From contig NZ_JAPDUI010000004.1 of the NCBI RefSeq assembly GCF_025980345.1, positions 1 to 58,615 of the forward strand: a DNA stretch of 58,615 nucleotides, given 5' to 3'. Source of the stretch: Arenimonas sp. GDDSR-1. GTDB lineage: Bacteria > Pseudomonadota > Gammaproteobacteria > Xanthomonadales > Xanthomonadaceae. Shown in pieces: positions 36,215-45,704 of the stretch. The position numbers and the translations under genes were made by a program. The notes beneath the pieces were generated by a model, which was not told the DNA's origin, searched no databases, and was given only the letters and a program-made list of their open reading frames with translations. Every line of letters starts with the position of its first letter. Position 1 is the stretch's first letter.

Positions 36215-36841
36215 ATGAACCGTAAAATCACCCTGATACTGATTGCCGCACTGGCAGCCGGCCTCGGCTTGGCACTTTCGGCGGCCTTATTCAAACCGCA
36301 GCTGCCGGCCAAACCCCTTCCGGCGATGACGGCGGTCAAAGTCATCGACAGTCCCCGTGCCCTGCCCGCCTTCAAGCTCGAAAGTGCGACCGGGCCGATG
36401 ACCGCCGATCAGCTCAAAGGCCACTGGACGGTGGTGTTTGTCGGATTTACCCATTGTCCGGATGTCTGCCCGACGACACTGACCGACATGGCCCGTGCCC
36501 AGGCACTCTGGGATGCGTCCGGCTTGCCGCAGAAACCGAAGCTGCTCTTCCTGTCCATCGATCCCGAGCGCGATACTCCGGCGAAAATCGCTGAATATGC
36601 GGCCTTTTTCCATAAAGACACCCTGACCGCTACCGCCGCCGAACCGCAGTTGGGGGAATTCACCCGCGCTCTCGGCCTGGTGTACATGAAGGTGCCGCAA
36701 GGCGACTCCTACACCATGGACCATTCCGCCACTCTGGTCCTGCTCAATCCGAAGGCTGAATTCGCCGGCATCATCCGGCCGCCGCTCAAGCCGGAGGCCA
36801 TCGGCGCGGACCTGATTGCACTGGCCAAGGCCCGCCCATGA
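36215..36841 (+). CDS. SCO1/SenC copper chaperone-like protein
   Basis: Membrane-anchored thioredoxin-fold protein that usually delivers copper to cytochrome oxidase CuA or acts as thiol reductase. From ATG 36215 it has 208 residues. One N-terminal helix (about 4-25), the copper motif CPDVC (C81, C85) and the third ligand H170 in MDHSATL are all intact. A TTG 24 nt upstream is an alternative start; the ATG has AGG 5 nt before it. Overlaps psd by 4 nt. Confidence 0.9.
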   Translation: MNRKITLILIAALAAGLGLALSAALFKPQLPAKPLPAMTAVKVIDSPRALPAFKLESATGPMTADQLKGHWTVVFVGFTHCPDVCPTTLTDMARAQALWDASGLPQKPKLLFLSIDPERDTPAKIAEYAAFFHKDTLTATAAEPQLGEFTRALGLVYMKVPQGDSYTMDHSATLVLLNPKAEFAGIIRPPLKPEAIGADLIALAKARP

Positions 36842-37680
36842 AAATCGCTTCGCTCGCGCAGTACCTGCTCCCGCACCGGCTGCTTTCGCATTTGGCGCAC
36901 CGGCTGGCCTACTCGAAAACCCCCTGGATCAAACACCGTTTCATCCACACGATTCTGGCCAACTTCGATGTGAATCTGGCAGAAGCCGCCGATTCCGATC
37001 CGGACAGCTACGAAAGCTTCAATGCCTTTTTCACCCGTGCCCTGAAACCCGGCGCCCGTTCGCCCGATGCCGACCCACAGACCCTGATCCTGCCCGCCGA
37101 TGGCAAAGTCAGCCAATGCGGAAATATTCAAAACGGACGCATTTTCCAGGCCAAAGGTCAGGACTATACCGCCGTGGAGCTGCTGGGTGATGCCGAAATG
37201 GCGAAAGCCTATGAAAACGGCGTGTTCATGAACATCTACCTGTCACCACGCGATTACCACCGGGTGCACATGCCCTGGAGCGGTACCCTGGTCGAGACGT
37301 TGCATGTTCCGGGACGTCTTTTCAGCGTGTCGCCGGGAACGGTGGCCGATGTGCCGCGGTTGTTCGCCCGCAACGAGCGTCTGGTCTGCCATTTCGAGAC
37401 CGATTTCGGGCCGATGTGCTCGGTGATGGTCGGCGCCATGCTGGTGTCCGGCGTGGAAACGGTCTGGAACGGGGTCAACATCCCGGAATACGCCGATGCC
37501 CCGAAACGCCTCGATTTCCGCGGTCAAAACATCCGGCTGGAACGTTTCGCGGAAATGGCGCGCTTCAACTACGGCTCTACGGTAATTCTGCTGTTCCCGG
37601 AAGGCAAAGTGCAGCTGGATACCTTCGCGCATCAGGCGCCGACCGTGCTCGGACGGCGCATGGGACTGCGGCTGGGCTGA
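36838..37680 (+). CDS. psd: Phosphatidylserine decarboxylase
   Basis: Makes phosphatidylethanolamine at the inner membrane. The 280-residue proenzyme cuts itself before Ser247 in [11 protein letters not shown], turning that serine into the pyruvoyl group. [14 protein letters not shown] carries the conserved aspartate and histidines for self-cleavage and catalysis. The motif is YGST where many enzymes have LGST. Cotranscribed with the SCO1 gene by a 4-nt overlap. Confidence 0.96.
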   Translation: MKIASLAQYLLPHRLLSHLAHRLAYSKTPWIKHRFIHTILANFDVNLAEAADSDPDSYESFNAFFTRALKPGARSPDADPQTLILPADGKVSQCGNIQNGRIFQAKGQDYTAVELLGDAEMAKAYENGVFMNIYLSPRDYHRVHMPWSGTLVETLHVPGRLFSVSPGTVADVPRLFARNERLVCHFETDFGPMCSVMVGAMLVSGVETVWNGVNIPEYADAPKRLDFRGQNIRLERFAEMARFNYGSTVILLFPEGKVQLDTFAHQAPTVLGRRMGLRLG

Positions 37681-37681
37681 G

Positions 37682-39514
37682 TTACGGCTTGCCGGCAACG
37701 GTCTGCGGACAGGTCAGCGGCGCCCTGCTGACCGGACGGTAATGCCTTCCGGCGATGACGACGTCCCCCATATTCGCCGGCGCCGAGGCAATTTTACCCA
37801 TACTCAGCGCATCATTGACTGGAGCGCAGTTTCCCGGTAAATCGACCGCGCCGGCAAGGCTCCAGATGTCTTTTACGCGTTTAAAAACGTGCAACGAACC
37901 GCCCTGTTCGTGCAACAGGACCTCGGCTGTACCATCGGCATCCATATCCAGAATGAGGGCGTCACAGTTTCTGCCGCTATTGTGCAGGCATTCCGGATAT
38001 TGCCAGGTATTGGTCTTAATGGTGTCTTTCCAGTTCTGCGTCAGAAAACTGGCGGGCAAGGCTGCGTTCGGCGTCCTCACCGCGATGTTCACCGCAAGTA
38101 ATTCGGCATCCAGCTTTTGCGGCTCCATGTTCCAGAGCGCATCGCGCTGAAGCGCCGCCTTCGCCTTGACGGCGATGACAGCGGCATCTTTTCCTGATGT
38201 GTCAGCAGCCATGGTCTTCAACGCCGCATTGCCGAAGCGTTGGCCCTCGAAACGTAGAAATTCATAATCGAACTTCGCGGCGCTCACTTTTCCGGCTTTC
38301 AGTTGCGCCAGCTGGCTATTCACGGAAATGCGCGACGGATCAAGCACCGGCGAGAAAATGGCCAGCAACAGGAACAGCAGGATGAAGGCCGTAACGATGT
38401 TGACCGGGGCGATCCGCGACAGCCACTGCGGACTGCGCAGCGCCGACCAGAAATAGCCGAGTCCGCAGCAGAAGGCCACCACCAGACAAAACGCGGCAAC
38501 CAGCCGGTCGACGGTCCAGCCGTATTGACCGACCCGCAGACTGAGGGCATAGGCGGCAATCAGCGCCAGGGGAAGAATCAACAGGGCCGCGATTTTTGCC
38601 CCGATGCGGATCGGCAGCGCGACTTCCGCGCTGACGCTGCCATCCTGGAAGGCGGCATTGATCAGGACCGCCAGAACCGCCGAAGCCGCCAAGAGCAGCG
38701 CCGTCGCGGCTTTGGTCGCCCACAGGGGCTCGAGTCCGGTGAACGGCAGTGCCAGCAGGAATCCGCCGATGAGCAGCACGGCGACGGGAAGAATCCAGGA
38801 CAGCAGCACCAGAACCAGACTGCGCACGCCATGCACGATGGCCGGCCGCACATCCGTGATGTGCAGCGCGTAGGCAAAGGCGAAGGTGGTCAACGGTATC
38901 GCAAACCAGGCTTCATCAAGCACGTCCTTGAGAAAGGCCAGCTTGATCATGTCGAACAGGGCCGCACCGAGCAGCATGACCAGCCAGATGATGCCAGTGA
39001 ACACCGCCGCGAAGGCGACCTGGATCAGCAGCTTGGATGCGCTTTCGAAATAACTGCGGTAAGCCGCGATGCGGCGCCCATCCAGCACCGCGGCGCCGAC
39101 CATGGCATGGGCGATGAAAAATCCGGCAACGGCATGCAGCCAAAGCTGCGGGGAAGGAAAGCGGGCCTGCTCGGCGAATTTCTGGGTATCCCAATACGGT
39201 GCGCCGACACCGCGCCAGATGTCGTAAAAACCAAGCAGCGCCAGAACGGCGGCCGCCGGCAACAGCCACCGCCAGAGTGTCCGCGCCGGAATATGGCCGA
39301 GCGCCGAAATCAGAAGCACGGGCACCAGCGTCAGCACGAGAAGCAGGGCCGCGAACAGCCCGGAATTGCCGGCGGTCCACAGTTTGTTTTCCGCCGCCTG
39401 ATAAACCAGATAAAGCGCGAGACCCTGCAGCAAACCGATCAAAAGGCGGCGGGAAGCGACCGAACGGCTGACTGAGGATTTAGGAATATAAGTGTCGTTG
39501 CTGTCCATTTCCAT
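37682..39514 (-). CDS. DUF4153 multispanning membrane protein
   Basis: A 610-residue protein with about ten hydrophobic helices between residues 20 and 420. A C-terminal soluble portion contains short segments such as DMDADGTAEVLLHEQGG, reminiscent of calcium-loop or FG-GAP-type repeats. The membrane part fits DUF4153. Its stop lies 1 nt from the convergent psd. Start ATG at 39514 or two codons later. Function unknown. Confidence 0.7.
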   Translation of the reverse strand: MEMDSNDTYIPKSSVSRSVASRRLLIGLLQGLALYLVYQAAENKLWTAGNSGLFAALLLVLTLVPVLLISALGHIPARTLWRWLLPAAAVLALLGFYDIWRGVGAPYWDTQKFAEQARFPSPQLWLHAVAGFFIAHAMVGAAVLDGRRIAAYRSYFESASKLLIQVAFAAVFTGIIWLVMLLGAALFDMIKLAFLKDVLDEAWFAIPLTTFAFAYALHITDVRPAIVHGVRSLVLVLLSWILPVAVLLIGGFLLALPFTGLEPLWATKAATALLLAASAVLAVLINAAFQDGSVSAEVALPIRIGAKIAALLILPLALIAAYALSLRVGQYGWTVDRLVAAFCLVVAFCCGLGYFWSALRSPQWLSRIAPVNIVTAFILLFLLLAIFSPVLDPSRISVNSQLAQLKAGKVSAAKFDYEFLRFEGQRFGNAALKTMAADTSGKDAAVIAVKAKAALQRDALWNMEPQKLDAELLAVNIAVRTPNAALPASFLTQNWKDTIKTNTWQYPECLHNSGRNCDALILDMDADGTAEVLLHEQGGSLHVFKRVKDIWSLAGAVDLPGNCAPVNDALSMGKIASAPANMGDVVIAGRHYRPVSRAPLTCPQTVAGKP

Positions 39515-39532
39515 TTTCCTAGGGATCGGCTT

Positions 39533-39787
39533 TCAGCCGTATTTGAGTTTCATGGCCAGAACCGAACCGGCCAGAACGATGGTGATGCTGTTGGCGATGA
39601 TGATCGGAACCGAACCGAGCAGAATGCCGTAGATCAGCCAGGCCAGGATTCCCACGGTGAATATCGCATACATGCCCAAGGAGATGTCCTGGGTCTGTTT
39701 GCTGCGCCAGACCTGGATGACCTGCGGAATGAAGGAGACGGTGGTCAGTGTGGCGGCCAGAAAGCCGAAAAATTCGGTGATGCTCAT
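39533..39787 (-). CDS. SemiSWEET sugar transporter
   Basis: An 84-residue, three-helix PQ-loop protein. The proline-glutamine motif is SFIPQVIQVWRSK (P21, Q22) at the end of helix 1. Bacterial SemiSWEETs dimerise to pass sugars along their gradient. The whole protein is membrane except short loops. It lies 18 nt before the DUF4153 gene on the same strand. The sugar is not predictable from this. Confidence 0.88.
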   Translation of the reverse strand: MSITEFFGFLAATLTTVSFIPQVIQVWRSKQTQDISLGMYAIFTVGILAWLIYGILLGSVPIIIANSITIVLAGSVLAMKLKYG

Positions 39788-39813
39788 GGCATTCTCGAGG
39801 GGTTCATGCCGCG

Positions 39814-39833
39814 ATTATACCCACAGCCTGTGG
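39814..39833. promoter_or_regulatory. SemiSWEET -10 element next to a 13-bp palindrome
   Basis: Minus-strand TATAAT (39819-39814) lies 27 nt before the SemiSWEET start. It is followed on the plus strand by CCACAG-C-CTGTGG (39821-39833), a perfect inverted repeat located between the divergent SemiSWEET and endonuclease/phosphatase genes, where an operator would act on both. Confidence 0.45.
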
Positions 39834-39865
39834 CACAATGGCGGAAACCCAGAAACGGACGCGCC

Positions 39866-41041
39866 ATGCGTTTATTTGCCTTCATGACTCTGCTCGCCAG
39901 CCTGACGACGGTGAATGCGGAAGCAGCGGCGGACCGGATCCGCGTTGCGACCTTCAATACCTCCCTGTATTCCGATCAGGCCGGCGGACTGATCGGGCGT
40001 CTGCAACAGGGCGATGCGCCGGCCCGGAAAATCGCGGCCGTAATCCAACACCAACGCCCCGATCTGCTGCTGCTCAATGAATTCGATTACGATGCCGAAG
40101 GTCGCGCGGCCGATCTGTTCCAGAAAATGTATCTGGGCAAGGGGCAATTCGGCCAGAAGCCCATCACCTACAACTACCGCTATTTCGCTCCGGTCAACAC
40201 CGGGGTTCCGAGCGGTTTCGATCTGAACGGCGATGGAAAAATCGAAGGCGGCAATGATGCTTTCGGTTTCGGCAACCATCCCGGTCAATACGGCATGCTG
40301 GTGCTGTCGAAATTCCCCATCGATCAACAGGCCGTCCGGACATTCCAGAAATTCCTCTGGAAGGACATGCCGCAGGCGCGGATTCCGGTGCGTCCCGATG
40401 GTTCGCCATGGTATTCGGAAGCGGCCTGGAATGCCTTCCGCCTGTCCTCGAAATCGCACTGGGATGTTCCGGTCGCAACGCCGTTGGGCATCCTGCACTT
40501 TCTGGTGTCGCATCCGACACCACCGGTATTCGACGGCCCGGAAGACCGGAACGGCAGACGCAATGCCGATGAAATCCGGTTCTGGGGCGAGTATGTCTGG
40601 AATCGCGGCAACGACTGGATCGTCGATGACCTCGGCCGGCACGGCGGCCTGAAGAATGGCGGGCGTTTCGTCATTGCCGGCGATTTGAACGCCGACCCCG
40701 CCGACGGCGATGGCATTCCGGGTACCATCGTCGAACTGCTGGAAAACCCACACGTGCTCAGAATGCTGACGCCGCGTTCCGAAGGTGCGGCGCAGGCGGC
40801 CGAGGCCACCGGAGGCGCCAATGGCAAACACCGCGGCTCTCCGCGCCATGACACCGGTGATTTTGGACCCAAGGTCGGCAATCTTCGTCTGGATTACGTG
40901 CTTCCCTCGGTCGGTTGGAACGTCATCGGCAACGGGGTGTTTTGGCCGAAAGCCGGTGAGCCGGGCCACGACTGGCTGGATGCCACCGATCACCGCATGG
41001 TCTGGGTTGATCTGGCGCCGTTTAAACCAAATCAACCTTGA
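39866..41041 (+). CDS. Secreted endonuclease/exonuclease/phosphatase-fold protein
   Basis: A 391-residue protein with a signal peptide (about residues 1-19, ending AEA). The EEP-fold landmarks are in order: [19 protein letters not shown] with the metal-binding Glu, [25 protein letters not shown] and the final [10 protein letters not shown]. The substrate may be DNA, a lipid or a phosphoester. The start at ATG 39866 gives the signal peptide; the longer frame does not. Its 3' end overlaps convergent purT by 20 nt. Confidence 0.85.
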   Translation: MRLFAFMTLLASLTTVNAEAAADRIRVATFNTSLYSDQAGGLIGRLQQGDAPARKIAAVIQHQRPDLLLLNEFDYDAEGRAADLFQKMYLGKGQFGQKPITYNYRYFAPVNTGVPSGFDLNGDGKIEGGNDAFGFGNHPGQYGMLVLSKFPIDQQAVRTFQKFLWKDMPQARIPVRPDGSPWYSEAAWNAFRLSSKSHWDVPVATPLGILHFLVSHPTPPVFDGPEDRNGRRNADEIRFWGEYVWNRGNDWIVDDLGRHGGLKNGGRFVIAGDLNADPADGDGIPGTIVELLENPHVLRMLTPRSEGAAQAAEATGGANGKHRGSPRHDTGDFGPKVGNLRLDYVLPSVGWNVIGNGVFWPKAGEPGHDWLDATDHRMVWVDLAPFKPNQP

Positions 41042-42218
41042 GCGAGGCGGCGACACGCCGTGCCTTTTCACGCGCGGCGTCCAGTGTTGCATCGCGTGCC
41101 AGTGCCACCGCCACGCGCCTTGAGCCTTCCACATACGGCTTGCCGAACAGACGAAGCGCCGTTCCGGTTTCGGCCAGCGCTTCGGCGACGCCGCCGAACT
41201 CGGGAACGCCGGTGCCCTTGGCCAGAATCGCAACCGAAGCCGAAGGACCATAATCGCGGATTTCGGGAATCGGAAGGCCCAGGATGGCGCGGGCATGCAG
41301 GGCGAATTCGGAAAGCTCCTGCGAAATCAAAGTCACCAGTCCGGTGTCATGCGGACGCGGCGAGACTTCACTGAACCAGACCGCATCGCCCTTGACGAAC
41401 AGCTCGACACCGAACAGACCGTAGCCGCCCAGGTTGTCGGTGATGGCGCGTGCGATGTCCTGTGCCTTGGCCCAGGCCGTTTCGCTCATCGGCTGCGGCA
41501 TCCAGCTTTCGCGGTAGTCGCCGTCAATCTGCAGATGGCCGACCGGCGGACAGAACGAAATCCCGTCCCGGTGTCGGACGGTGAGCAAGGTGATTTCGTA
41601 ATCGAAATCGATGAAGCCCTCGACGATGCACCGGCCCGTGCCGGCCCTTCCGCCGGTCTGGGCCTTGTGCCATGCGGCGTCGATTTCGGATTCGTTACGG
41701 ATGGTGCTTTGGCCTTTACCGGATGATGACATCACGGGTTTGATGACGCAGGGGATACCGACGGCCGGCAAGGCTTCGCGGTATCCGGCTTCATCATCGA
41801 CAAACCGGTACGGCGAAGTCGGCAGCCCGAGAGTCTCCGCGGCCAGGCGCCGGATGCCCTCGCGGTCCATGGTCAAGCGCGCCGCACGCGCCGTCGGAAT
41901 CACGTGCAGACCCTGGTTTTCTTCCAGATCGACCAGGGTCTGGGTGTGGATGGCCTCGATTTCGGGCACCACCAGATGCGGCTTGACCCGTGCAATCAGA
42001 TCACGCAGCGCCGCAGGGTCGAGCATGTTCAGCGTGTGGCATTCGTGCGCGACCTGCATGGCCGGCGCATTGTCGTAGCGGTCTGCGGCAATCACCTGCA
42101 CTCCGAAACGCTGCAGCTCGATGGCTACCTCCTTACCCAGCTCTCCCGAACCCAGCAACAGGACACGGAGGGCATTTCCTGCCTCAGGGGTACCGAAAAC
42201 GCGGGGATGATCATGCAT
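41022..42218 (-). CDS. purT: Formate-dependent GAR transformylase
   Basis: ATP-grasp enzyme using formate and ATP to formylate glycinamide ribonucleotide in purine synthesis, replacing folate-dependent PurN. The 398 residues match Pur[21 protein letters not shown] forms the N-terminal domain, [11 protein letters not shown] is the ATP loop, and [14 protein letters not shown] is the metal-binding signature. A minus-strand TATAAT is placed about 31 nt upstream. Transcribed alone. Confidence 0.96.
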   Translation of the reverse strand: MHDHPRVFGTPEAGNALRVLLLGSGELGKEVAIELQRFGVQVIAADRYDNAPAMQVAHECHTLNMLDPAALRDLIARVKPHLVVPEIEAIHTQTLVDLEENQGLHVIPTARAARLTMDREGIRRLAAETLGLPTSPYRFVDDEAGYREALPAVGIPCVIKPVMSSSGKGQSTIRNESEIDAAWHKAQTGGRAGTGRCIVEGFIDFDYEITLLTVRHRDGISFCPPVGHLQIDGDYRESWMPQPMSETAWAKAQDIARAITDNLGGYGLFGVELFVKGDAVWFSEVSPRPHDTGLVTLISQELSEFALHARAILGLPIPEIRDYGPSASVAILAKGTGVPEFGGVAEALAETGTALRLFGKPYVEGSRRVAVALARDATLDAAREKARRVAASLKVDLV

Positions 42219-42248
42219 GGCAATTGTCTGCTGGTAGCGGTTTATGTC

Positions 42249-42254
42249 ATTATA
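42249..42254 (-). promoter_or_regulatory. Candidate -10 element of purT
   Basis: Consensus TATAAT on the minus strand, ending 30 nt before the purT ATG. No convincing -35 hexamer is visible; it lies within the 39-nt divergent gap with the following lipoprotein gene. Confidence 0.4.
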
Positions 42255-42257
42255 CCC

Positions 42258-43196
42258 ATGATGAAAAGCATCGTTTTATTCAAGCCGCGCCGTGCATTCC
42301 TGGCTCTGTTCACCGTCGGTTATTTGTTCCTTTCGGCCTGTCAGGCGACTTCCGAAGCCACGCCCGTGCGCTGGTCGGAACCGGTTTTCGCGGGCATTCC
42401 CGACGCCGGCAAACTGGCCGAGCTGTCGGGGCTGACCCGCTCCAACCATGCCGATGGCGTGTACTGGGCCATCAACGACGGGGACAATCCGGCCGAAATC
42501 ATCGCCATCGATGGTGCGGCACAGACCCTGGGCACCTTCAGCACCGAAGGCGTGCGCAATATCGACTGGGAAGACATCACCAACTATTCCCTGAACGGCA
42601 AGAACTACCTCGCCATCGCCGATACCGGCGACAACGGCGGCATCCGCGATGAACTCTATATCCATATCTTCGAAGAGCCGGCGGATGCGAACCAAAGCGG
42701 CAGCATCACGCCGGTCAAGAGCATCCGCTTTCACTGGCCCGACGGCGCACGGGATGCCGAATCGCTGTTTGCTTCTTCAGAATCCAAACGCTTTTACCTG
42801 ATCTCGAAAAAACGCGTACCCGCCGAGCTATTCGCCCTGCCCTTCGACGCCAAAGACGGCAGCAAACCGGTCAAGGTGGCGACTCTGGAAGGCATTGCCC
42901 AGCCGGATGCGCAGACCATGAACAGTAAGGGCGATTACGGCCGCTACCGCGCGCAGATCACAGCGGCCGATCTCAGTCCCGATAAAACCACCATCGCCGT
43001 GCTGAACTATCAACAGATTTATTTCTTCAAAATGCCCAAAGGCAAAGGCCAAAGCCTGAGTCCGCAAACCATCATTACCCTGCCCTGGCTGCCCCAGGCC
43101 GAGGGCATCGGATATTCCCGGGACGGCAAGCAGCTGTTTGTCGGCAGCGAGCAGGCGCCGACGCCGGTCATCCGCTTCGACCGACTGCAGCCTTGA
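42258..43196 (+). CDS. Lipoprotein, probable beta-propeller
   Basis: A 312-residue lipoprotein with Cys28 in the lipobox LFLSAC. The mature part has repeated strand-rich pieces such as [32 protein letters not shown] and [17 protein letters not shown], which suggest a beta-propeller of the NHL/esterase-like type. Calcium or sugar binding is possible but not shown. The frame continues far upstream; the ATG at 42258 gives the signal. Ends in a strong terminator. I cannot assign a function. Confidence 0.65.
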   Translation: MMKSIVLFKPRRAFLALFTVGYLFLSACQATSEATPVRWSEPVFAGIPDAGKLAELSGLTRSNHADGVYWAINDGDNPAEIIAIDGAAQTLGTFSTEGVRNIDWEDITNYSLNGKNYLAIADTGDNGGIRDELYIHIFEEPADANQSGSITPVKSIRFHWPDGARDAESLFASSESKRFYLISKKRVPAELFALPFDAKDGSKPVKVATLEGIAQPDAQTMNSKGDYGRYRAQITAADLSPDKTTIAVLNYQQIYFFKMPKGKGQSLSPQTIITLPWLPQAEGIGYSRDGKQLFVGSEQAPTPVIRFDRLQP

Positions 43197-43217
43197 AGGC
43201 AGATCGATATGGTTTTC

Positions 43218-43242
43218 AAAAAGCGGCTCCGCCGCTTTTTTT
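43218..43242 (+). terminator. Terminator after the lipoprotein gene
   Basis: A 10-bp stem AAAAAGCGGC/GCCGCTTTTT with a TCC loop and trailing T-run, 22 nt after the stop codon. Confidence 0.9.
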
Positions 43243-43251
43243 GTATCTAAA

Positions 43252-43313
43252 TGATTTATAACAATAAATATTCTGTTGACACACTGATTTATTTTGATAT
43301 CATTTAAATATCA
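43252..43313 (+). repeat. AT-rich repeat cluster, candidate operator of the SPFH operon
   Basis: TGATTTAT occurs twice (43252-43259 and 43285-43292), 33 nt apart, about three helical turns. TGATAT-CATTTAA-ATATCA (43295-43313) is an inverted repeat whose left side is also the palindrome TGATATCA. They surround the -35 and -10. The stretch is strikingly AT-rich against its GC-rich surroundings. The Arc-like gene downstream is the obvious candidate binder. Confidence 0.5.
43276..43303 (+). promoter_or_regulatory. Sigma70-type promoter of the SPFH operon
   Basis: Consensus TTGACA (43276-43281), a 16-nt spacer and TATCAT (43298-43303), about 25 nt before the ATG. It is one of the two clearest -35/-10 pairs in the window. 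Confidence 0.7.
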
Positions 43314-43328
43314 ACCAAGGGGGTCACC

Positions 43329-44192
43329 ATGAAAGAAAACAATCTCAAATCATTCAACGGCATTGGCGTTCTCATCTTCAGCCTGGCCGCATGTACGCTC
43401 TGCGCCTACGGTTTTTTCATCGGAGCCCAGGGGCACGACCCCCTCATCGCTTTCGGATCCCTGGCGGGCCTGATTGTGTTCTCATTCCTGCTGATCGGGC
43501 TTTACATGGTCGAACCGAACCAGGCCGCCGTGCTCAGCCTGTTCGGCAAGTATGTGGGTACCGTGAAGGAACAGGGTCTGCGCTGGAACAACCCCTTCTA
43601 CAGCAAGAAGAAGATTTCGCTGCGCACGCGCAACTTCGAATCCGGCAAGCTGAAGGTCAATGATCTGGAAGGCAGTCCGATTGAAATCGCGGCCGTGGTG
43701 GTCTGGAATGTCGTCGATTCGGCGGAAGCCGTATTCAATGTCGATGATTACGAAAGCTTCGTGCACATCCAGTCCGAAGCCGCACTGCGCGCCATGGCCA
43801 CCTCCTACCCCTATGACCAGCACGAAGACGGCAAGATTTCGCTGCGCAGCCATGCCGGTGAAATCGCCAAACATCTGACCGAGGAAATCCAGGAGCGTCT
43901 GGCCGAGGCCGGCGTACGCGTCATCGAAGCGCGCATCAGTCATCTGGCCTATGCCCCGGAAATCGCCCAGGCCATGCTGCAGCGCCAACAGGCCAGCGCC
44001 ATCATCGCCGCCCGCACCCGCATCGTCGAAGGCGCGGTCAGCATGGTCGAGATGGCCCTGAGCGAGCTCTCGAAACGCAATGTCGTCGATCTCGATCCGG
44101 AACGCCGCGCGGCAATGGTCAGCAATCTGCTGGTGGTGCTGTGCGGCGAGCGCGGGACGCAGCCGATCGTCAACACCGGTTCGATTTACTGA
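43329..44192 (+). CDS. SPFH/Band 7 domain membrane protein
   Basis: A 287-residue protein of the stomatin/prohibitin/flotillin type, which assembles membrane scaffolds. Two hydrophobic helices (about 11-32 and 40-60) are followed by the SPFH domain: [26 protein letters not shown], then [23 protein letters not shown] helical stretch (about 170-240) with [20 protein letters not shown] is typical for oligomerisation. AAGGGGG precedes the ATG. Followed closely by an Arc-like regulator. No NfeD partner gene is present, unlike many slipins. Confidence 0.85.
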   Translation: MKENNLKSFNGIGVLIFSLAACTLCAYGFFIGAQGHDPLIAFGSLAGLIVFSFLLIGLYMVEPNQAAVLSLFGKYVGTVKEQGLRWNNPFYSKKKISLRTRNFESGKLKVNDLEGSPIEIAAVVVWNVVDSAEAVFNVDDYESFVHIQSEAALRAMATSYPYDQHEDGKISLRSHAGEIAKHLTEEIQERLAEAGVRVIEARISHLAYAPEIAQAMLQRQQASAIIAARTRIVEGAVSMVEMALSELSKRNVVDLDPERRAAMVSNLLVVLCGERGTQPIVNTGSIY

Positions 44193-44201
44193 TCCCTTGC
44201 G

Positions 44202-44387
44202 ATGACTGCGAAGAAAGCGTTTCCGCTGCGCATCAACGCCCGGTTGCTGGAAGCCGTCCAGCACTGGGCCGATGACGATCTGCGTTCCCTGAACGCGCAG
44301 ATCGAGTATGTGCTGCGCGAGGCGCTGCGCAGAGCCGACCGCCTACCGGCGGCAAAAAACGACGAGGACAGCAGCGATGAACGATAA
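44202..44387 (+). CDS. Arc-like ribbon-helix-helix protein
   Basis: A 61-residue protein. The beta strand KAFPLRIN, then helices LLEAVQHWADDD and SLNAQIEYVLREALRRA, match the Arc/MetJ ribbon-helix-helix fold; RSLNAQIEYVLREAL is the typical Arc signature. Such proteins dimerise and bind short repeats with the strand in the major groove. Probable repressor of its own operon. Its end overlaps the next gene by 11 nt. Confidence 0.82.
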   Translation: MTAKKAFPLRINARLLEAVQHWADDDLRSLNAQIEYVLREALRRADRLPAAKNDEDSSDER

Positions 44388-44910
44388 ACCCCGGTCTTTC
44401 GAATTTTCACCCGTCGGCGCCGCCGCCAAATGGTTCTTTGCGGTCTTGACGTTGCTTCCAATCCTGGTCGTCGGCGTCATCTGGTGGGGCAATCCGGATG
44501 AATTCACCGGAATGCCGCTTTGGCTCCTGGGCCTGTTGTTCGGCATCGGGCCGGCGGTGCTGATCGCCGCCGCCATGGGCGTCAGGAATCCCCAAGCGAA
44601 ATTAGGCAAGGATGGGCTGTCGATCAAAGTCAGCTTCATCGACAAGCACTGGGCCCTGAACAGCATCGACCGCGCCAATGCCGCGCTGGTCAATCTGGAA
44701 TCCCGTCAGGAGCTGCGTCCGAAATGGAAGCTGTGGGGCGCCGCCATGCCCGGACTGAGTTCCGGTCTGTTCAAGCTCTACGACGGCCGTAAGGCGCACG
44801 TTTACATCACCGACCGCAGCAAAGTGGTCTATCTGCCTACCCAAAGCGGGCCGGTTTTATTAAGCTTGGAGCGACCGAGGGAATTCCTCGACACCTTGCA
44901 GGCCCTGTAA
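44377..44910 (+). CDS. Two-helix membrane protein, PH-like domain
   Basis: A 177-residue protein. Two transmembrane helices (about 18-37 and 47-67) precede a strand-rich soluble part (about 75-175: KDGLSIKVSFIDKHWALNSI and HVYITDRSKVVYLPTQ). This layout resembles bacterial PH-domain membrane proteins, but the match is weak. It starts inside the Arc-like gene and its stop shares a base with the VanY-type gene, so expression is coupled. Function unknown. Confidence 0.65.
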   Translation: MNDKPRSFEFSPVGAAAKWFFAVLTLLPILVVGVIWWGNPDEFTGMPLWLLGLLFGIGPAVLIAAAMGVRNPQAKLGKDGLSIKVSFIDKHWALNSIDRANAALVNLESRQELRPKWKLWGAAMPGLSSGLFKLYDGRKAHVYITDRSKVVYLPTQSGPVLLSLERPREFLDTLQAL

Positions 44911-45704
44911 TGCTGATTCCCGCCGAATACCGCTTGATCAATGGCAGTCGTCTGGATGCGGTGCCGGCCTGCCTTTACCGGGCCCGCGCCAACAGCCACG
45001 CCCGGCAACTGGCGCAGGCGGATTGGCTGATCCGCGAGCGCAGTAGCGGAATCTACATCGCAACCCTGCAGGGATCCGGATTGCGTTTCCTGAAGCGCAG
45101 CCCAGCCGCGCAGCAGCGTTTCGAGGCGGTCAATGAACTGCTGGCCGCCGCAGATGGCGCGGCCTCCCACCTGTCGCTTACCGACCTGGAACCGCTTCAT
45201 GCCGAATTGGGAATCGATGCCGAGGCCTACAGCCGGCAAGTCGGCCTATCGGCGGTACCCGAGCCGGTCCAGTTGGAATATGCAGGCCGGGATTGCTTCC
45301 GCCGCCCTCTATGGCTGGCGTACGATGCCGCCAAGGCCTGGGCCCGGATGCAGTCTGCCGCGGTGTCCGATGATGTCCGGTTGCAGGCCATATCCGGTTA
45401 CCGGAGCGCGCATTACCAAATGGGGATTTTCCGCCGCAAAAGCGCACGCGGCATCCCGTTGCATGACATTCTTGCGGTGAACGCGGCCCCGGGCTTCAGT
45501 GAGCACCACAGCGGCCGCGCCATCGATATCGGCACGCCCGGAGAAGCCCCCGCGCTGGAAAGTTTCGAGAACACGCCGGCATTCGACTGGCTGAACCGCA
45601 ATGCAGCCGCCTTCGGCTTCCGGATGAGTTATGCGCGCGGCAATGCGCACGGCATCAGTTATGAGCCCTGGCATTGGTTCTGGATCGGCAGTGATCAGGA
45701 CTGA
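44910..45704 (+). CDS. VanY-type D-alanyl-D-alanine carboxypeptidase (M15)
   Basis: Zinc peptidase of 264 residues likely to trim the terminal D-alanine or cut a related bond in peptidoglycan. The M15 motif SEHHSGRAID (S197 to D206, with ligands H199 and D206) and the closing EPWHW are intact, as is AISGYRSAHYQ. No signal peptide or membrane helix is visible, which is odd for a wall enzyme. Residues 1-125 are an extra N-terminal domain I do not recognise. The 3' end overlaps alkA by 10 nt. Confidence 0.85.
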   Translation: MLIPAEYRLINGSRLDAVPACLYRARANSHARQLAQADWLIRERSSGIYIATLQGSGLRFLKRSPAAQQRFEAVNELLAAADGAASHLSLTDLEPLHAELGIDAEAYSRQVGLSAVPEPVQLEYAGRDCFRRPLWLAYDAAKAWARMQSAAVSDDVRLQAISGYRSAHYQMGIFRRKSARGIPLHDILAVNAAPGFSEHHSGRAIDIGTPGEAPALESFENTPAFDWLNRNAAAFGFRMSYARGNAHGISYEPWHWFWIGSDQD

